The notes under the pieces are model-generated. The model ran no database searches, was not told where the DNA came from, and saw only the letters and a list, made by a program, of their open reading frames with translations. Made by a program: the position numbers and the translations under genes. 12,590 bases of DNA from Candidatus Fermentibacteraceae bacterium (lineage in GTDB: Bacteria; Fermentibacterota; Fermentibacteria; Fermentibacterales; JCC-6): contig JAOZQW010000024.1 in NCBI GenBank assembly GCA_029932015.1, positions 1-12,590 of the forward strand, read 5' to 3'. Positions 1 to 7,468 of this stretch are shown here, one piece after another. Each line of letters begins with the position of its first letter. Positions within the stretch are counted from its first letter, which is position 1.

Positions 1-1548
1 ATCGACGAAGGTGTCGAGTTCGTCCTTATCTACGGAGACGACAACATCATCGCGGGGAGGGATGCCAGGATCCACTACTCGGCCTACACCGAGTACCCTC
101 CGGTAGACCTCTACTGGTCAGACATCAACGACCCTACTCCCGGCGATGACCGATGGGACTCCAATGGCAACCATATCTGGGGTCAATTCGGTATCGACCA
201 GGTTGACTACCATCCTGACCTCTGGACAGGCAGAGCCAGCGTAAACTCGGCCTCCGAGGCTTTGCTCTTCAACAACAAAGTGTTTACTTACGAATGCGTC
301 CCCGGCACTGACTACTTCGAGACAGCTCCCAGAGAGATGCGTATCGGCTACACTACAGAGCTGCTCTGGGGCTCACCGTACTGGTGCTACGGCTCTGCAG
401 GCGCTGAACTCATCTCCCCCATAGTCCCCTCATCCGGCTGGGAAGAGGAGAAGTGCTACGACTCCGGGGGCCTTAACAGCGTATCCATTACCCAGGCCAT
501 GATCAACGCCAGGCCGCATCATGTATACCACGCAAGCCATGGCTCACAGACTTATTTCTCACTTCCAGGTGGAATGTATACAACCGGGAACATGATGGCT
601 CTGACCAACATCTCGACCGGCGGCCTTCCCGCAATCTGGAACTCCATCTCATGTCTCATCGGCCATCTGGACGGCTACGAGTGTATGGGTGACGCCTGGC
701 TGGCCTCGCCCAACGGAGGAGGCTTCGGCGCCTTCAATGCCAGATACGGGTGGGGCAGTCCCTCTAGTCCTGGCTATGGCGCAAGCGAGATACTCTCGAG
801 GTATTTCTATGATGTGATGTGGAATGACGACCAGTACAGACTTGGTGTGGCACATCAAATGGGTAACGATGAGATGTGTCCTCCGAGTGATGAGGTAATT
901 GACTGGTGCGTCAAGGAGTACAACCTCTTCGGCGATCCTGAAATGCCAATGTGGTTCACCAACGAGGCAGCCATTCTCTCCATCGATTACCCCACTATCA
1001 TCTACGGCCCGGGTGACGTCACTGTTACGATCACATCAGGCGGTTCACCCGTGAGCGGCGCCACTGTCTGCATGAAGAAGGGCGGCTGGCAGGGTGGTCA
1101 GGTATACGAGGTCGGAACCACCAACGGCAGCGGTATGGTCACACTCAACGTCAATCCAACCACAAGTGGCACCATCAGCACGATCGTTACCGCCAGGGAC
1201 CACAGACCAATCCAGCGCTTCATCACCGTCAGCCTCACCGGCATCGAGGAGGAGTCCGGCGGCGTTGAATTCATCAACGAAGTAGGAAGCGTCTACCCGA
1301 GCCCGGCCATGACCACGGCAGCCATCCCCTTCAGTACCGCAACCTCCGGGATGACCAGCATCATGGTCTACGATATAACCGGCAGAGTTGTCACCACGCT
1401 TGCTTCCGAAGAGATGACCGCAGGCAGCCATACTCTCAACTGGGATCTCAGGGATGCCAGTGGCAGTACGGTACCCTCGGGCATCTACCACGTTATGGTC
1501 AGGACCGCTGACTGGAGCGGCATCACCAACGTGGTTGTGAACAGGTAG
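1..1548 (+). CDS. Secreted C25 (gingipain-family) cysteine peptidase, C-terminal 515 residues
   Basis: The reading frame is open from base 1, so the 5' end lies outside the window; the internal TTG at 262 is not the start. Visible residues 1-320 match the C25 catalytic domain: YGDD (11-14), YWSDIND (38-44), GRASVNSASEA (77-87), then a His in ASHGS (H180, codon at 538) and a Cys in ISCLIG (C218, codon at 652). These fit the family's His/Cys catalytic dyad. Residues about 325-425 form an Ig-like/carboxypeptidase-regulatory-like beta domain. The last 85 residues or so (from VYPSPA) form a FlgD-like Ig fold with YDITGR, LNWDLRD and PSGIYHVMV, ending in VVVNR; this is the usual form of a type IX secretion sorting domain. 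The protein is therefore probably exported through the outer membrane and surface-anchored or released. The family call is firm; substrate specificity and actual T9SS use are inferred. Confidence 0.9.
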   Translation: MDEGVEFVLIYGDDNIIAGRDARIHYSAYTEYPPVDLYWSDINDPTPGDDRWDSNGNHIWGQFGIDQVDYHPDLWTGRASVNSASEALLFNNKVFTYECVPGTDYFETAPREMRIGYTTELLWGSPYWCYGSAGAELISPIVPSSGWEEEKCYDSGGLNSVSITQAMINARPHHVYHASHGSQTYFSLPGGMYTTGNMMALTNISTGGLPAIWNSISCLIGHLDGYECMGDAWLASPNGGGFGAFNARYGWGSPSSPGYGASEILSRYFYDVMWNDDQYRLGVAHQMGNDEMCPPSDEVIDWCVKEYNLFGDPEMPMWFTNEAAILSIDYPTIIYGPGDVTVTITSGGSPVSGATVCMKKGGWQGGQVYEVGTTNGSGMVTLNVNPTTSGTISTIVTARDHRPIQRFITVSLTGIEEESGGVEFINEVGSVYPSPAMTTAAIPFSTATSGMTSIMVYDITGRVVTTLASEEMTAGSHTLNWDLRDASGSTVPSGIYHVMVRTADWSGITNVVVNR

Positions 1549-1584
1549 TACTCAGCGGAGTCGGAACCGATTCCGAATAGATAC

Positions 1585-1609
1585 GGGGCGGGATACCATG
1601 TCCCGCCCC
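1585..1609 (+). terminator. Hairpin terminator downstream of the C25 peptidase gene
   Basis: A perfect 9-bp G+C-rich stem (GGGGCGGGA at 1585-1593, TCCCGCCCC at 1601-1609) encloses a 7-base loop, 36 bases after the stop codon. A smaller hairpin precedes it (TCGGAA 1561-1566 with TTCCGA 1571-1576, loop CCGA). No T-run follows, so this is either an atypical intrinsic terminator or a 3'-end stabilising hairpin. Confidence 0.6.
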
Positions 1610-1612
1610 TCA

Positions 1613-1752
1613 ATTATGGGGACACAACACTTATCTATTATTACGGGGACACCAACACTTTACGTGAATGGCCGTACCATGCACACCGTTGCTGGTGGAT
1701 GGTTCCGGCTTCTCACTTGCACTGGGATGGTGTCCCCTTAATGGCAATTAAG
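1613..1752. repeat. REP/MITE-like element with GGGGACAC direct and inverted repeats
   Basis: Two direct copies of an ATTAyGGGGACACmAACACTT-type motif lie at 1613-1632 and 1640-1660 (one-base difference in the ACACAAC/ACACCAAC part). An inverted copy, TGGTGTCCCCTTAAT, lies at 1728-1742 and pairs with 1640-1654 with a single mismatch. The span 1640-1742 is thus a roughly 103-bp unit with 15-bp terminal inverted repeats. CTTAAT/ATTAAG at 1737-1752 forms a further 6-bp hairpin at its right edge. No reading frame of note lies inside. Similar GGTGTCCCC-type termini are, from memory, common beside REP-associated tyrosine transposase (RAYT) genes, so a non-autonomous remnant is likely. It sits between two convergent genes. 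Confidence 0.55.
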
Positions 1753-1759
1753 TATCATG

Positions 1760-2368
1760 TCACCGTATTCGACAGGCGATGATCCTGTTCACGGCATGCT
1801 CGTGCGGTATACTTCCCGAGAGGCACTCGAATATTTCCTCACAGCAGTACTCGACCCGCCAGTCGGCGTACAGGGAGAAGACTTCACCAGACCGCCAGAG
1901 TCTGCTGTCGGGTTCACCATCGGGAGCCGATGGTATAAAGGGTTTCTCCAGGAGAACCGAGTGAGCGTTTATCCCTCCGATGCTGGTGTGCTCCATGTAG
2001 GATCCAATGATCTCAGGAATAAGCTCTTCCGGGATATACTGAAGCACCCCTGTTGAGAAGATGATATCGAACTGTTCCTGAGGCCTGAATTCTGTAAGAT
2101 CCCCCACAAAGACATCAAGCGGCAGTCCTGCTTTTCCAGCAAGCTGAAGGGCTTTATCCACTCCGGCAGGTGAGATATCAAAAGCAGTTACATCGTATCC
2201 GTGGGTGGCGAAGAACAGGGAGTTCCTCCCCTCACCACACCCGACATCAAGTAGTTTCACTGCTCCATCAGGAGGGTGCAGTTCGAGAACCTTCTCGCAT
2301 AGCATGGAGTGTCCGGTTCCCCAGTAGAGCCCCTTATGCCTGTACCTGCTTTCATAGGATCCCGACAA
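1760..2368 (-). CDS. TehB-like class I SAM-dependent methyltransferase
   Basis: A 202-residue protein with a Rossmann methyltransferase fold. Motif I (LDVGCGEGR, residues 40-48) is the SAM-binding loop. The acidic residue after strand 2 is D64 (VTAFDIS), and D90 (VGDLTEF) is the adenine-contacting position. STGVLQYIP (105-113) matches motif IV of Methyltransf_11/25 proteins. The ending HEHAVNRIIA recalls the C-terminus of TehB-like enzymes. Length fits the family. The start is TTG at 2368, preceded by a purine-rich GAGAAGAG; no ATG is available between the upstream in-frame stop and the SAM motif except M22, which would remove the LYWG segment conserved in TehB-type proteins. The gene begins 22 bp after the histidine kinase stop, so the two are probably cotranscribed. 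The substrate is unknown; small molecules or thiol/metalloid compounds are possible. Confidence 0.82.
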   Translation of the reverse strand: MSGSYESRYRHKGLYWGTGHSMLCEKVLELHPPDGAVKLLDVGCGEGRNSLFFATHGYDVTAFDISPAGVDKALQLAGKAGLPLDVFVGDLTEFRPQEQFDIIFSTGVLQYIPEELIPEIIGSYMEHTSIGGINAHSVLLEKPFIPSAPDGEPDSRLWRSGEVFSLYADWRVEYCCEEIFECLSGSIPHEHAVNRIIACRIR

Positions 2369-2390
2369 ACCAACGCTCTTCTCATCAGGG

Positions 2391-5300
2391 TTAACTTATT
2401 ACGGCACTGATAGTTTCCAATAGCTGCCGGGAACTGATCGGCTTCTCCAGGGCACGCAAGGCGCCCAACTGCCGCGCAATGTTCAGGTAATCCACTGCAT
2501 CGACACGACCGCCACCGGAGACGGCGATTATCTTCACATCCGGAAAATCCCGCCGGAGATCCTGTATAGTCTCCAGCCCCTCTTTCTCCGGCATGACGAT
2601 ATCAAGGATGATGAGATCAAATGGCTCCTTCCGGTATAGTCTGCAGGCAACCTTCCCGTTTGGAGCTTCGGTGATCTCATAACCGGTCTCCTCCAGTGTT
2701 CTCCTGAACACATTGCGAACCACTTCATCATCATCAACGACGAGTATGCGGCCAGTGGTCAGAGCCTCGGTCGGTTCATCAGGTGCATCCTGAACCTCGT
2801 CATCAGTCGATCCATTTGCAGCATCCAGTGACTTGCGCACTCTCCTGAGCAGAGTGGCTGGATCGTATGGTTTGGGGATGAGCTCTATCCCTTCGTCAAG
2901 CACAAAACTCGTGTGGATGGCGTTGCTGCTGTAACCGCTGCTGAACAGAACAGGCAGATCCGGTTTCAGCTGACTTATTCGGGAATACATCTGCTTCCCG
3001 CTCAGCTTCGGCATTACAACATCTATAAGAACCATGTCGATCTCATCGGCATTCTCTTCGAATAGAGCAAGTCCCTCCTCACCGTCCAGAGCGGTGAGAA
3101 CCGAGTACCCTGCCTGCTCCAGGACCCGAGCCGCCAATGCCAGTACGGTCTCGTCATCTTCAGCCACGAGGATTGTTTCCGAACCTCCGGTTGCAGACAT
3201 CTCGATCGAATTGGGTATCTCGGAAGCTGACTGCTCGATCATCGGCATGTAGACCTTGAATATAGTCCCCCGGCCGACCTCGCTATATGCGTGAATGAAG
3301 CCACCATGCTGATTGATTATCCCGTGGACCATGGATAGGCCCAATCCGGTGCCTTTGCCGACCTCCTTGGTGGTGAAGAACGGCTCGAACACTCTGGCGA
3401 TCGTCTCCTTATCCATGCCCAGACCGGTGTCGATCACGCTGACAAGAACATACCGGCCATGCCTGGCAAGGGGGTGTGTCTCGATGTACTCATCGTTGAC
3501 CAGAACATTCTGAGTCTCGAGGGTCAATCTGCCTCCTTCAGGCATCGCATCCCTCGCGTTGACGCACAGGTTCAGCACAACCTGCTCCATCTGCCCCTTA
3601 TCTGCATGTACCGCGCTGAGCTGGTTACCGGATATAAACTCGAGTTCGATGTGCTCGCCGATAACCCGGCGGATCATCTTCAGGAGTCCGGCAATAACAT
3701 CGTTCATATCGATGTTGCTTGGCTGCATTACCTGTCTACGGCTGAAGCTCAACAGCTGACGGGTAAGAGTAGCAGCCCTCTCCGCACCTTTCTGAATATC
3801 CTCGATATCCCTGTACCGCTTGTCGTCAGGCTCCAGACCCTCCTGAGCAAACATGATCGAGCCGAACATTCCCTGCAGGATGTTGTTGAAATCGTGTGCC
3901 ACCCCACCGGCCAGCTGCCCGATCGCTTCCATCTTCTGGGCCTGGCGCAGCTGGTCTTCAAGCCCGATCTCCTTTGTGATATCCCGCTTGACCGCAACGT
4001 AATTCACTGTATTACCGGAGTCATCACTCACTGGCGTGATCACAGCATTCTCAGTGTAATACGTACCGTCCTTCTTCCGGTTGATGAAACGGCCGGTCCA
4101 GCTTTCGCCGCGCTTGAGTGCATTCCACATTTTCCTGTAGAAAGCATTATCCTGCTCACCGCTCTGCAGTATTCTTGGATTCAGGCCTTCAGCCTCTATC
4201 CGTGTGTAACCGGTGATCTGCTCGAAAGCAGGATTGACATACTGAATTGCTGCATTGGCATCTGTGATCACAATGGCTTCCGCTAACTGCTCAATGGCTG
4301 TCGTCAGCCGCTCTCGCTCACTCTGAACCTGCTTGTGTTCAATGGCTTCACTCAGAGTACCGGCGATGCTATCGATGAGGTCGCACTCCTCTTTCAGGAA
4401 GGGACCTTCATCAGCCTCGGGACATTCCTCAAGGTAGAACACTTCAACCGTTCCACGCAGTTTACCTGAGACAGTGATATCCGCACTCTGTCGAAACTCG
4501 CTCTCCTCGAACGCCTGCGATGCATAATACAGATCGTCGAACTGTATCCTGACTCGAGTGATCTCAGGGTACTGCCAGGCAGCGGGCATTAAATTCACGG
4601 CATCATTAAAGATCTGTTCTATATTCTCGCGAGAACGAATCGATTCAATTATCCCGAAAGCACAGTTCAGCTCCTTCATACGCTCATTCGCGGTCTGAAG
4701 AAGTCGCTCCCGCTCCTTCTGCCCCGCCACGATGTCCGAGATATCACGCATTGCCTCTATCACATACGTGACATTCCCGTGCGCATCCTTCATCGGTGAC
4801 AGGAGAACATCAACATTTACGTCAGAACCATCTTTACGCTTATACACCTTCGTGATCTGAGACGCTTCGCCGGAATCGAATACTTCAGACAACCAGCAAT
4901 CAAACCCTAATTCGCTGCATGGTGCATCGTTCCTATAGAGAACCTTGAAGCAGGATTGTCCGACCGCTTCCTTGCGAGAGTGTCCAGTTGTCTGTACGAA
5001 TGAGTTGTTCACATCCATGATCCTGTAGTCACGATCTATGACAAGAATATCCTCATGCAGACTATGAAGCAGCGTGCGATAGTATCGCTCCTTCTCTTCG
5101 AGTTCCCTCTCCATCCGCTTGCGCTCGGTGATATCCCTCCAGGAGGATATGGAATACAGTATGTTTCCTGCATCATCTCTAATTGCATTAACATTGAGAC
5201 TTACATCTATCTTGCTGCCATCTTTTCTTTTCAGGAACAACTCCCGATCCTGAATAGCACCAGTTTGAACGAACTGATGAAATGCCTTCTTCACCTCGTC

Positions 5301-5981
5301 CATGCAGTCGTCATGGTACATTTTGAATATGGACGAGCCAATGACCTCTTCCTTCGAATAGCCGGTACTCTCCAGAAGTGTGCGGTTGCATAACAGAATA
5401 GTGGCATCTACAGGAGAGACTGAGACGTACATATCAGGAGACCTGTTATATAGGGCACGGAATCTCGCTTCAGATTCAAGCAATGCCTGTTCTGCCTGCT
5501 TCTGGGAAGTCATGTCGTCATATACAACTACAATTTCTCCGCAAGCCAATCGCGTGACCCTGTTCTCCCGCCAGCCCCGAATCCGGTCATCCACGTAGTT
5601 TGATACAGGATGTATCTCAGACTGCCCTGTACGCCAGACTCGGCGAAGTACATCGAGGAGTCCGAATTCCTCAACCCCGGGAAAGGCATCGGTAACACGC
5701 CTGCCGATCACATCCGCCTTTTGGACATCCTCAATCATCTCACCTGCATGATTGAAATCGACGAAGACGAAATCCCTGCCGTCATCGACCGCTTCGTAGA
5801 TGGCCACACCGCTGCTCATGCTCTCGAACAGCCCCCTGAATCGCTCCTCACTAAGTTTGACTTTCTTCTCAGTCTGGCTGCTCGCAGAAGTATCAGCTCC
5901 CTGTTTCAGGTCAGACACCTGCTTGCGGAGCTTCCTGAGGTCCTTCAGTAATTCATTCCTGGATTTGGTTTGATCACTCAT
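2391..5981 (-). CDS. Soluble multi-PAS hybrid histidine kinase with two receiver domains
   Basis: A 1196-residue sensor kinase without membrane segments, so probably cytoplasmic. Order of domains: short coiled coil (5-28); PAS1 (about 43-160); PAS2 (170-285); PAS3 (298-415); GAF-like (430-550); PAS4 (555-670); HisKA with the phospho-accepting H696 in VAHDFNN; HATPase with N-box LNLCVNARD (803-811), DTGLGMD (851-857), FEPFF and GKGTGLGLS; REC1 (acidic E941/D942/D943, phospho-acceptor D987, S1014, K1037); REC2 (D1083-1085, D1127, S1155, K1180). Both receivers keep all catalytic residues. PAS3 carries C344, C355 and C362 in a C-x10-C-x6-C arrangement seen in many PAS domains with PC-x-x-C-type loops. 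The start at 5981 is chosen because ATG follows a good GGAGG at 9 bases; an open extension to 6080 has no ribosome site. No DNA-binding output is present, so an unlinked partner is likely. Confidence 0.92.
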   Translation of the reverse strand: MSDQTKSRNELLKDLRKLRKQVSDLKQGADTSASSQTEKKVKLSEERFRGLFESMSSGVAIYEAVDDGRDFVFVDFNHAGEMIEDVQKADVIGRRVTDAFPGVEEFGLLDVLRRVWRTGQSEIHPVSNYVDDRIRGWRENRVTRLACGEIVVVYDDMTSQKQAEQALLESEARFRALYNRSPDMYVSVSPVDATILLCNRTLLESTGYSKEEVIGSSIFKMYHDDCMDEVKKAFHQFVQTGAIQDRELFLKRKDGSKIDVSLNVNAIRDDAGNILYSISSWRDITERKRMERELEEKERYYRTLLHSLHEDILVIDRDYRIMDVNNSFVQTTGHSRKEAVGQSCFKVLYRNDAPCSELGFDCWLSEVFDSGEASQITKVYKRKDGSDVNVDVLLSPMKDAHGNVTYVIEAMRDISDIVAGQKERERLLQTANERMKELNCAFGIIESIRSRENIEQIFNDAVNLMPAAWQYPEITRVRIQFDDLYYASQAFEESEFRQSADITVSGKLRGTVEVFYLEECPEADEGPFLKEECDLIDSIAGTLSEAIEHKQVQSERERLTTAIEQLAEAIVITDANAAIQYVNPAFEQITGYTRIEAEGLNPRILQSGEQDNAFYRKMWNALKRGESWTGRFINRKKDGTYYTENAVITPVSDDSGNTVNYVAVKRDITKEIGLEDQLRQAQKMEAIGQLAGGVAHDFNNILQGMFGSIMFAQEGLEPDDKRYRDIEDIQKGAERAATLTRQLLSFSRRQVMQPSNIDMNDVIAGLLKMIRRVIGEHIELEFISGNQLSAVHADKGQMEQVVLNLCVNARDAMPEGGRLTLETQNVLVNDEYIETHPLARHGRYVLVSVIDTGLGMDKETIARVFEPFFTTKEVGKGTGLGLSMVHGIINQHGGFIHAYSEVGRGTIFKVYMPMIEQSASEIPNSIEMSATGGSETILVAEDDETVLALAARVLEQAGYSVLTALDGEEGLALFEENADEIDMVLIDVVMPKLSGKQMYSRISQLKPDLPVLFSSGYSSNAIHTSFVLDEGIELIPKPYDPATLLRRVRKSLDAANGSTDDEVQDAPDEPTEALTTGRILVVDDDEVVRNVFRRTLEETGYEITEAPNGKVACRLYRKEPFDLIILDIVMPEKEGLETIQDLRRDFPDVKIIAVSGGGRVDAVDYLNIARQLGALRALEKPISSRQLLETISAVIS

Positions 5982-6206
5982 CTGTGATCGCCTCCAATAT
6001 TGCCAAACGGGGCATACACTTGCATATTTGTTAATAACTCTAGGCGACAGATTCTGCAAGCCGGACAGGAGTTTGCGCAATACTCAGCAATCGTGTACTC
6101 AAGGAGCTTCTGCTGCCGTCTGTTCCCGCAGGATAAATGATTGTATTGTTTCCTTATCATCCTCACACATCTGAATGATGTCCGACCGGATTCCTATGGT
6201 TAACAT
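5978..6206 (-). CDS. Candidate small Cys-rich protein, read only with a +1 frameshift
   Basis: From ATG at 6206 a 35-residue frame (begins MLTIGIRSDIIQ, ends TAAEAP) reaches TGA at 6101-6099 in the context GCT CCT TGA G. In the +1 frame the reading continues from GAG for 40 residues and stops with TGA at 5980-5978, overlapping the kinase ATG at 5981 as ATGA. Both halves look protein-like, and the join would give about 75 residues. The second half holds C-x3-C-x2-C-x2-C (YCANSCPACRIC), a pattern suited to binding zinc or an iron-sulfur cluster. The start has only a weak ribosome site (AGGGAAGC). The CCT TGA junction resembles bacterial +1 recoding sites such as prfB (CTT TGA), but no strong internal Shine-Dalgarno precedes it. 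Alternatives are a decayed gene with a one-base indel, a sequence error, or chance. No family is recognised. Confidence 0.35.
5991..5995 (-). promoter_or_regulatory. Ribosome binding site that fixes the kinase start
   Basis: On the minus strand TTGGAGG stands 9 bases before the ATG at 5981. It decides against the longer open frame reaching 6080, whose extra 33 residues look non-native. Confidence 0.75.
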
Positions 6207-6229
6207 GCTTCCCTGATTTTCGTTATTAT
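6200..6229 (+). promoter_or_regulatory. Sigma70-like promoter for the nitronate monooxygenase gene
   Basis: TTAACA at 6200-6205 (5/6 to the -35 consensus) and TATTAT at 6224-6229 (5/6 to the -10) are separated by 18 bases, giving a start of transcription near 6236 and a leader of about 26 bases. The -35 overlaps the possible minus-strand start codon at 6206-6204, so the two divergent units may share control. This is a consensus match only. Confidence 0.4.
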
Positions 6230-6249
6230 TCAGTCTTACACGAATGCAT

Positions 6250-6255
6250 GGAGGT
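6250..6255 (+). promoter_or_regulatory. Ribosome binding site of the nitronate monooxygenase gene
   Basis: GGAGGT, 6 bases before the ATG at 6262, supports this start. Confidence 0.8.
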
Positions 6256-6261
6256 CTATGA

Positions 6262-7392
6262 ATGCTCAGGAACGAGATGCCCTCCCTGAAGATCGGTGAT
6301 CTGGAAGCTCAGCTGCCTATTGTACAGGGTGGAATGGGCGTTGGGATCTCCCTCTCGGGACTGGCTTCCGCCGTAGCGGATGAGGGGGGCATCGGTGTAA
6401 TTTCCACAGCCGGCATCGGCCGCGTAGAGCCGGATTTCATGCAGGATCTCAAGGCTGCTGATATAAGAGGTCTTCAGAAAGAGATCCGTAAGGCTCGGGA
6501 GATGACGAAAGGTCTTCTCGGAGTCAACATCATGATGGCTCTTTCCGACTATGATGACATGCTCAGAGTCTCTATCGAGGAGAAGATCGATGTCATCTTC
6601 ATCGGCGCGGGTCTCCCTCTCAGGCTGCCTACTACGATAACACTCGACCAGTTCCAGAACTGCGGGACGAAGTTTGCCCCTATCATCTCCTCAGCCAAGG
6701 GTGCGAACATGATCCTCAGGACATGGGACAGGTATTTCAACCGCATCCCTGATACATTCGCGCTGGAGGGACCTCTTGCGGGTGGACATCTTGGTTTTAC
6801 CATGGAGGAACTGGAGGATGACAGCCTCACTCTCGAGAGCATTCTCGATGATGTTCTCAAGGTGGTTGAGCCTTTCGAGCAGAAGTACGGCCGCAAGATA
6901 CCTGTCATCGCTGCAGGGGGCATCTACACCGGGGCGGATATCTACAGGATCATGGCCAGGGGCGCATCCGGCGTAAAGATGGGAACCCGGTTCGTTGCGA
7001 CCCATGAGTGCGATGCTCATCTGAACTTTAAAGAAGCATACGTCGAGTGTACTGAAGAGGACATAATTCTCATCGAAAGCCCGGTCGGATTGCCCGGAAG
7101 AGCGATACGCAGCAACCTTCTTGTCGATGTCGAGCATGGCGAAAAACGACCATTCGAGTGTCCATGGCGATGCCTGAGGACATGCGATGTCGTGAACGCC
7201 CCTTACTGCATCGGCAAAGCTCTGAACAGCGCAAAGATGGGGGATCTCGAGGAGGGCTTCGCCTTTGCCGGAGCCAACGCGTATCGTGTCGAGAGCATTA
7301 TCTCTGTTCGGGAACTTGTTTCGGAACTCAGTGAGGAGTTCGCAGAAGCATGCAAACTCATGGGACCACTTCCGAGTACTTCCCTTAACTGA
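6262..7392 (+). CDS. Nitronate monooxygenase-family FMN protein (2-nitropropane dioxygenase-like) with a C-terminal Cys cluster
   Basis: A 376-residue TIM-barrel flavoprotein of the NMO/FabK-like family. Near the N-terminus, PIVQGGMGVGIS (19-30) is the family's first FMN-loop signature. GGHLGF (174-179) contains H176, the position of the general base in class I nitronate monooxygenases. IPVIAAGGIYTG (213-224) and GVKMGTRFVAT (237-247) are the phosphate-binding segments for FMN. Known members oxidise alkyl nitronates to carbonyl compounds and nitrite; relatives are enoyl-ACP reductases (FabK), and the actual substrate here cannot be read from sequence. A C-terminal extension carries C300, C304, C308 and C316 (C-x3-C-x3-C-x7-C, PWRCLRTCDVVNAPYC), which I recall from homologues in anaerobes and which could bind metal or an Fe-S cluster (inference). 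It is transcribed alone, divergent from the kinase unit and convergent with the GNAT operon. Confidence 0.88.
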   Translation: MLRNEMPSLKIGDLEAQLPIVQGGMGVGISLSGLASAVADEGGIGVISTAGIGRVEPDFMQDLKAADIRGLQKEIRKAREMTKGLLGVNIMMALSDYDDMLRVSIEEKIDVIFIGAGLPLRLPTTITLDQFQNCGTKFAPIISSAKGANMILRTWDRYFNRIPDTFALEGPLAGGHLGFTMEELEDDSLTLESILDDVLKVVEPFEQKYGRKIPVIAAGGIYTGADIYRIMARGASGVKMGTRFVATHECDAHLNFKEAYVECTEEDIILIESPVGLPGRAIRSNLLVDVEHGEKRPFECPWRCLRTCDVVNAPYCIGKALNSAKMGDLEEGFAFAGANAYRVESIISVRELVSELSEEFAEACKLMGPLPSTSLN

Positions 7393-7468
7393 GAACTGTC
7401 CGTAAACGGATCCCCCCTCAGCTCAGTCCTCGGTCAGGTCTGGATCAGAGAACTACTTAGTTGGAAAT

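Noticed and set aside
3459..4286. A 275-residue plus-strand frame.
   Set aside because: Antisense to the kinase HisKA/HATPase region; the opposite strand encodes unmistakable kinase motifs.
6031..6059. Minus-strand TTGCAG (6059-6054) and TATTAA (6036-6031) at 17-base spacing, as a promoter directly before the kinase.
   Set aside because: Matches are only 3/6 and 4/6, and the site lies inside the candidate small Cys-rich frame. Not strong enough to annotate.
5982..6080. N-terminal extension of the kinase frame by 33 residues from a TTG at 6080.
   Set aside because: No ribosome site at the TTG, the residues look non-native, and a good GGAGG precedes the ATG at 5981.
7399..7410. TCCGTAAACGGA hairpin after the nitronate monooxygenase gene as a terminator.
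   Set aside because: The stem is only 4-5 bp with almost no loop and no T-run; the 76-base convergent gap shows no convincing terminator.
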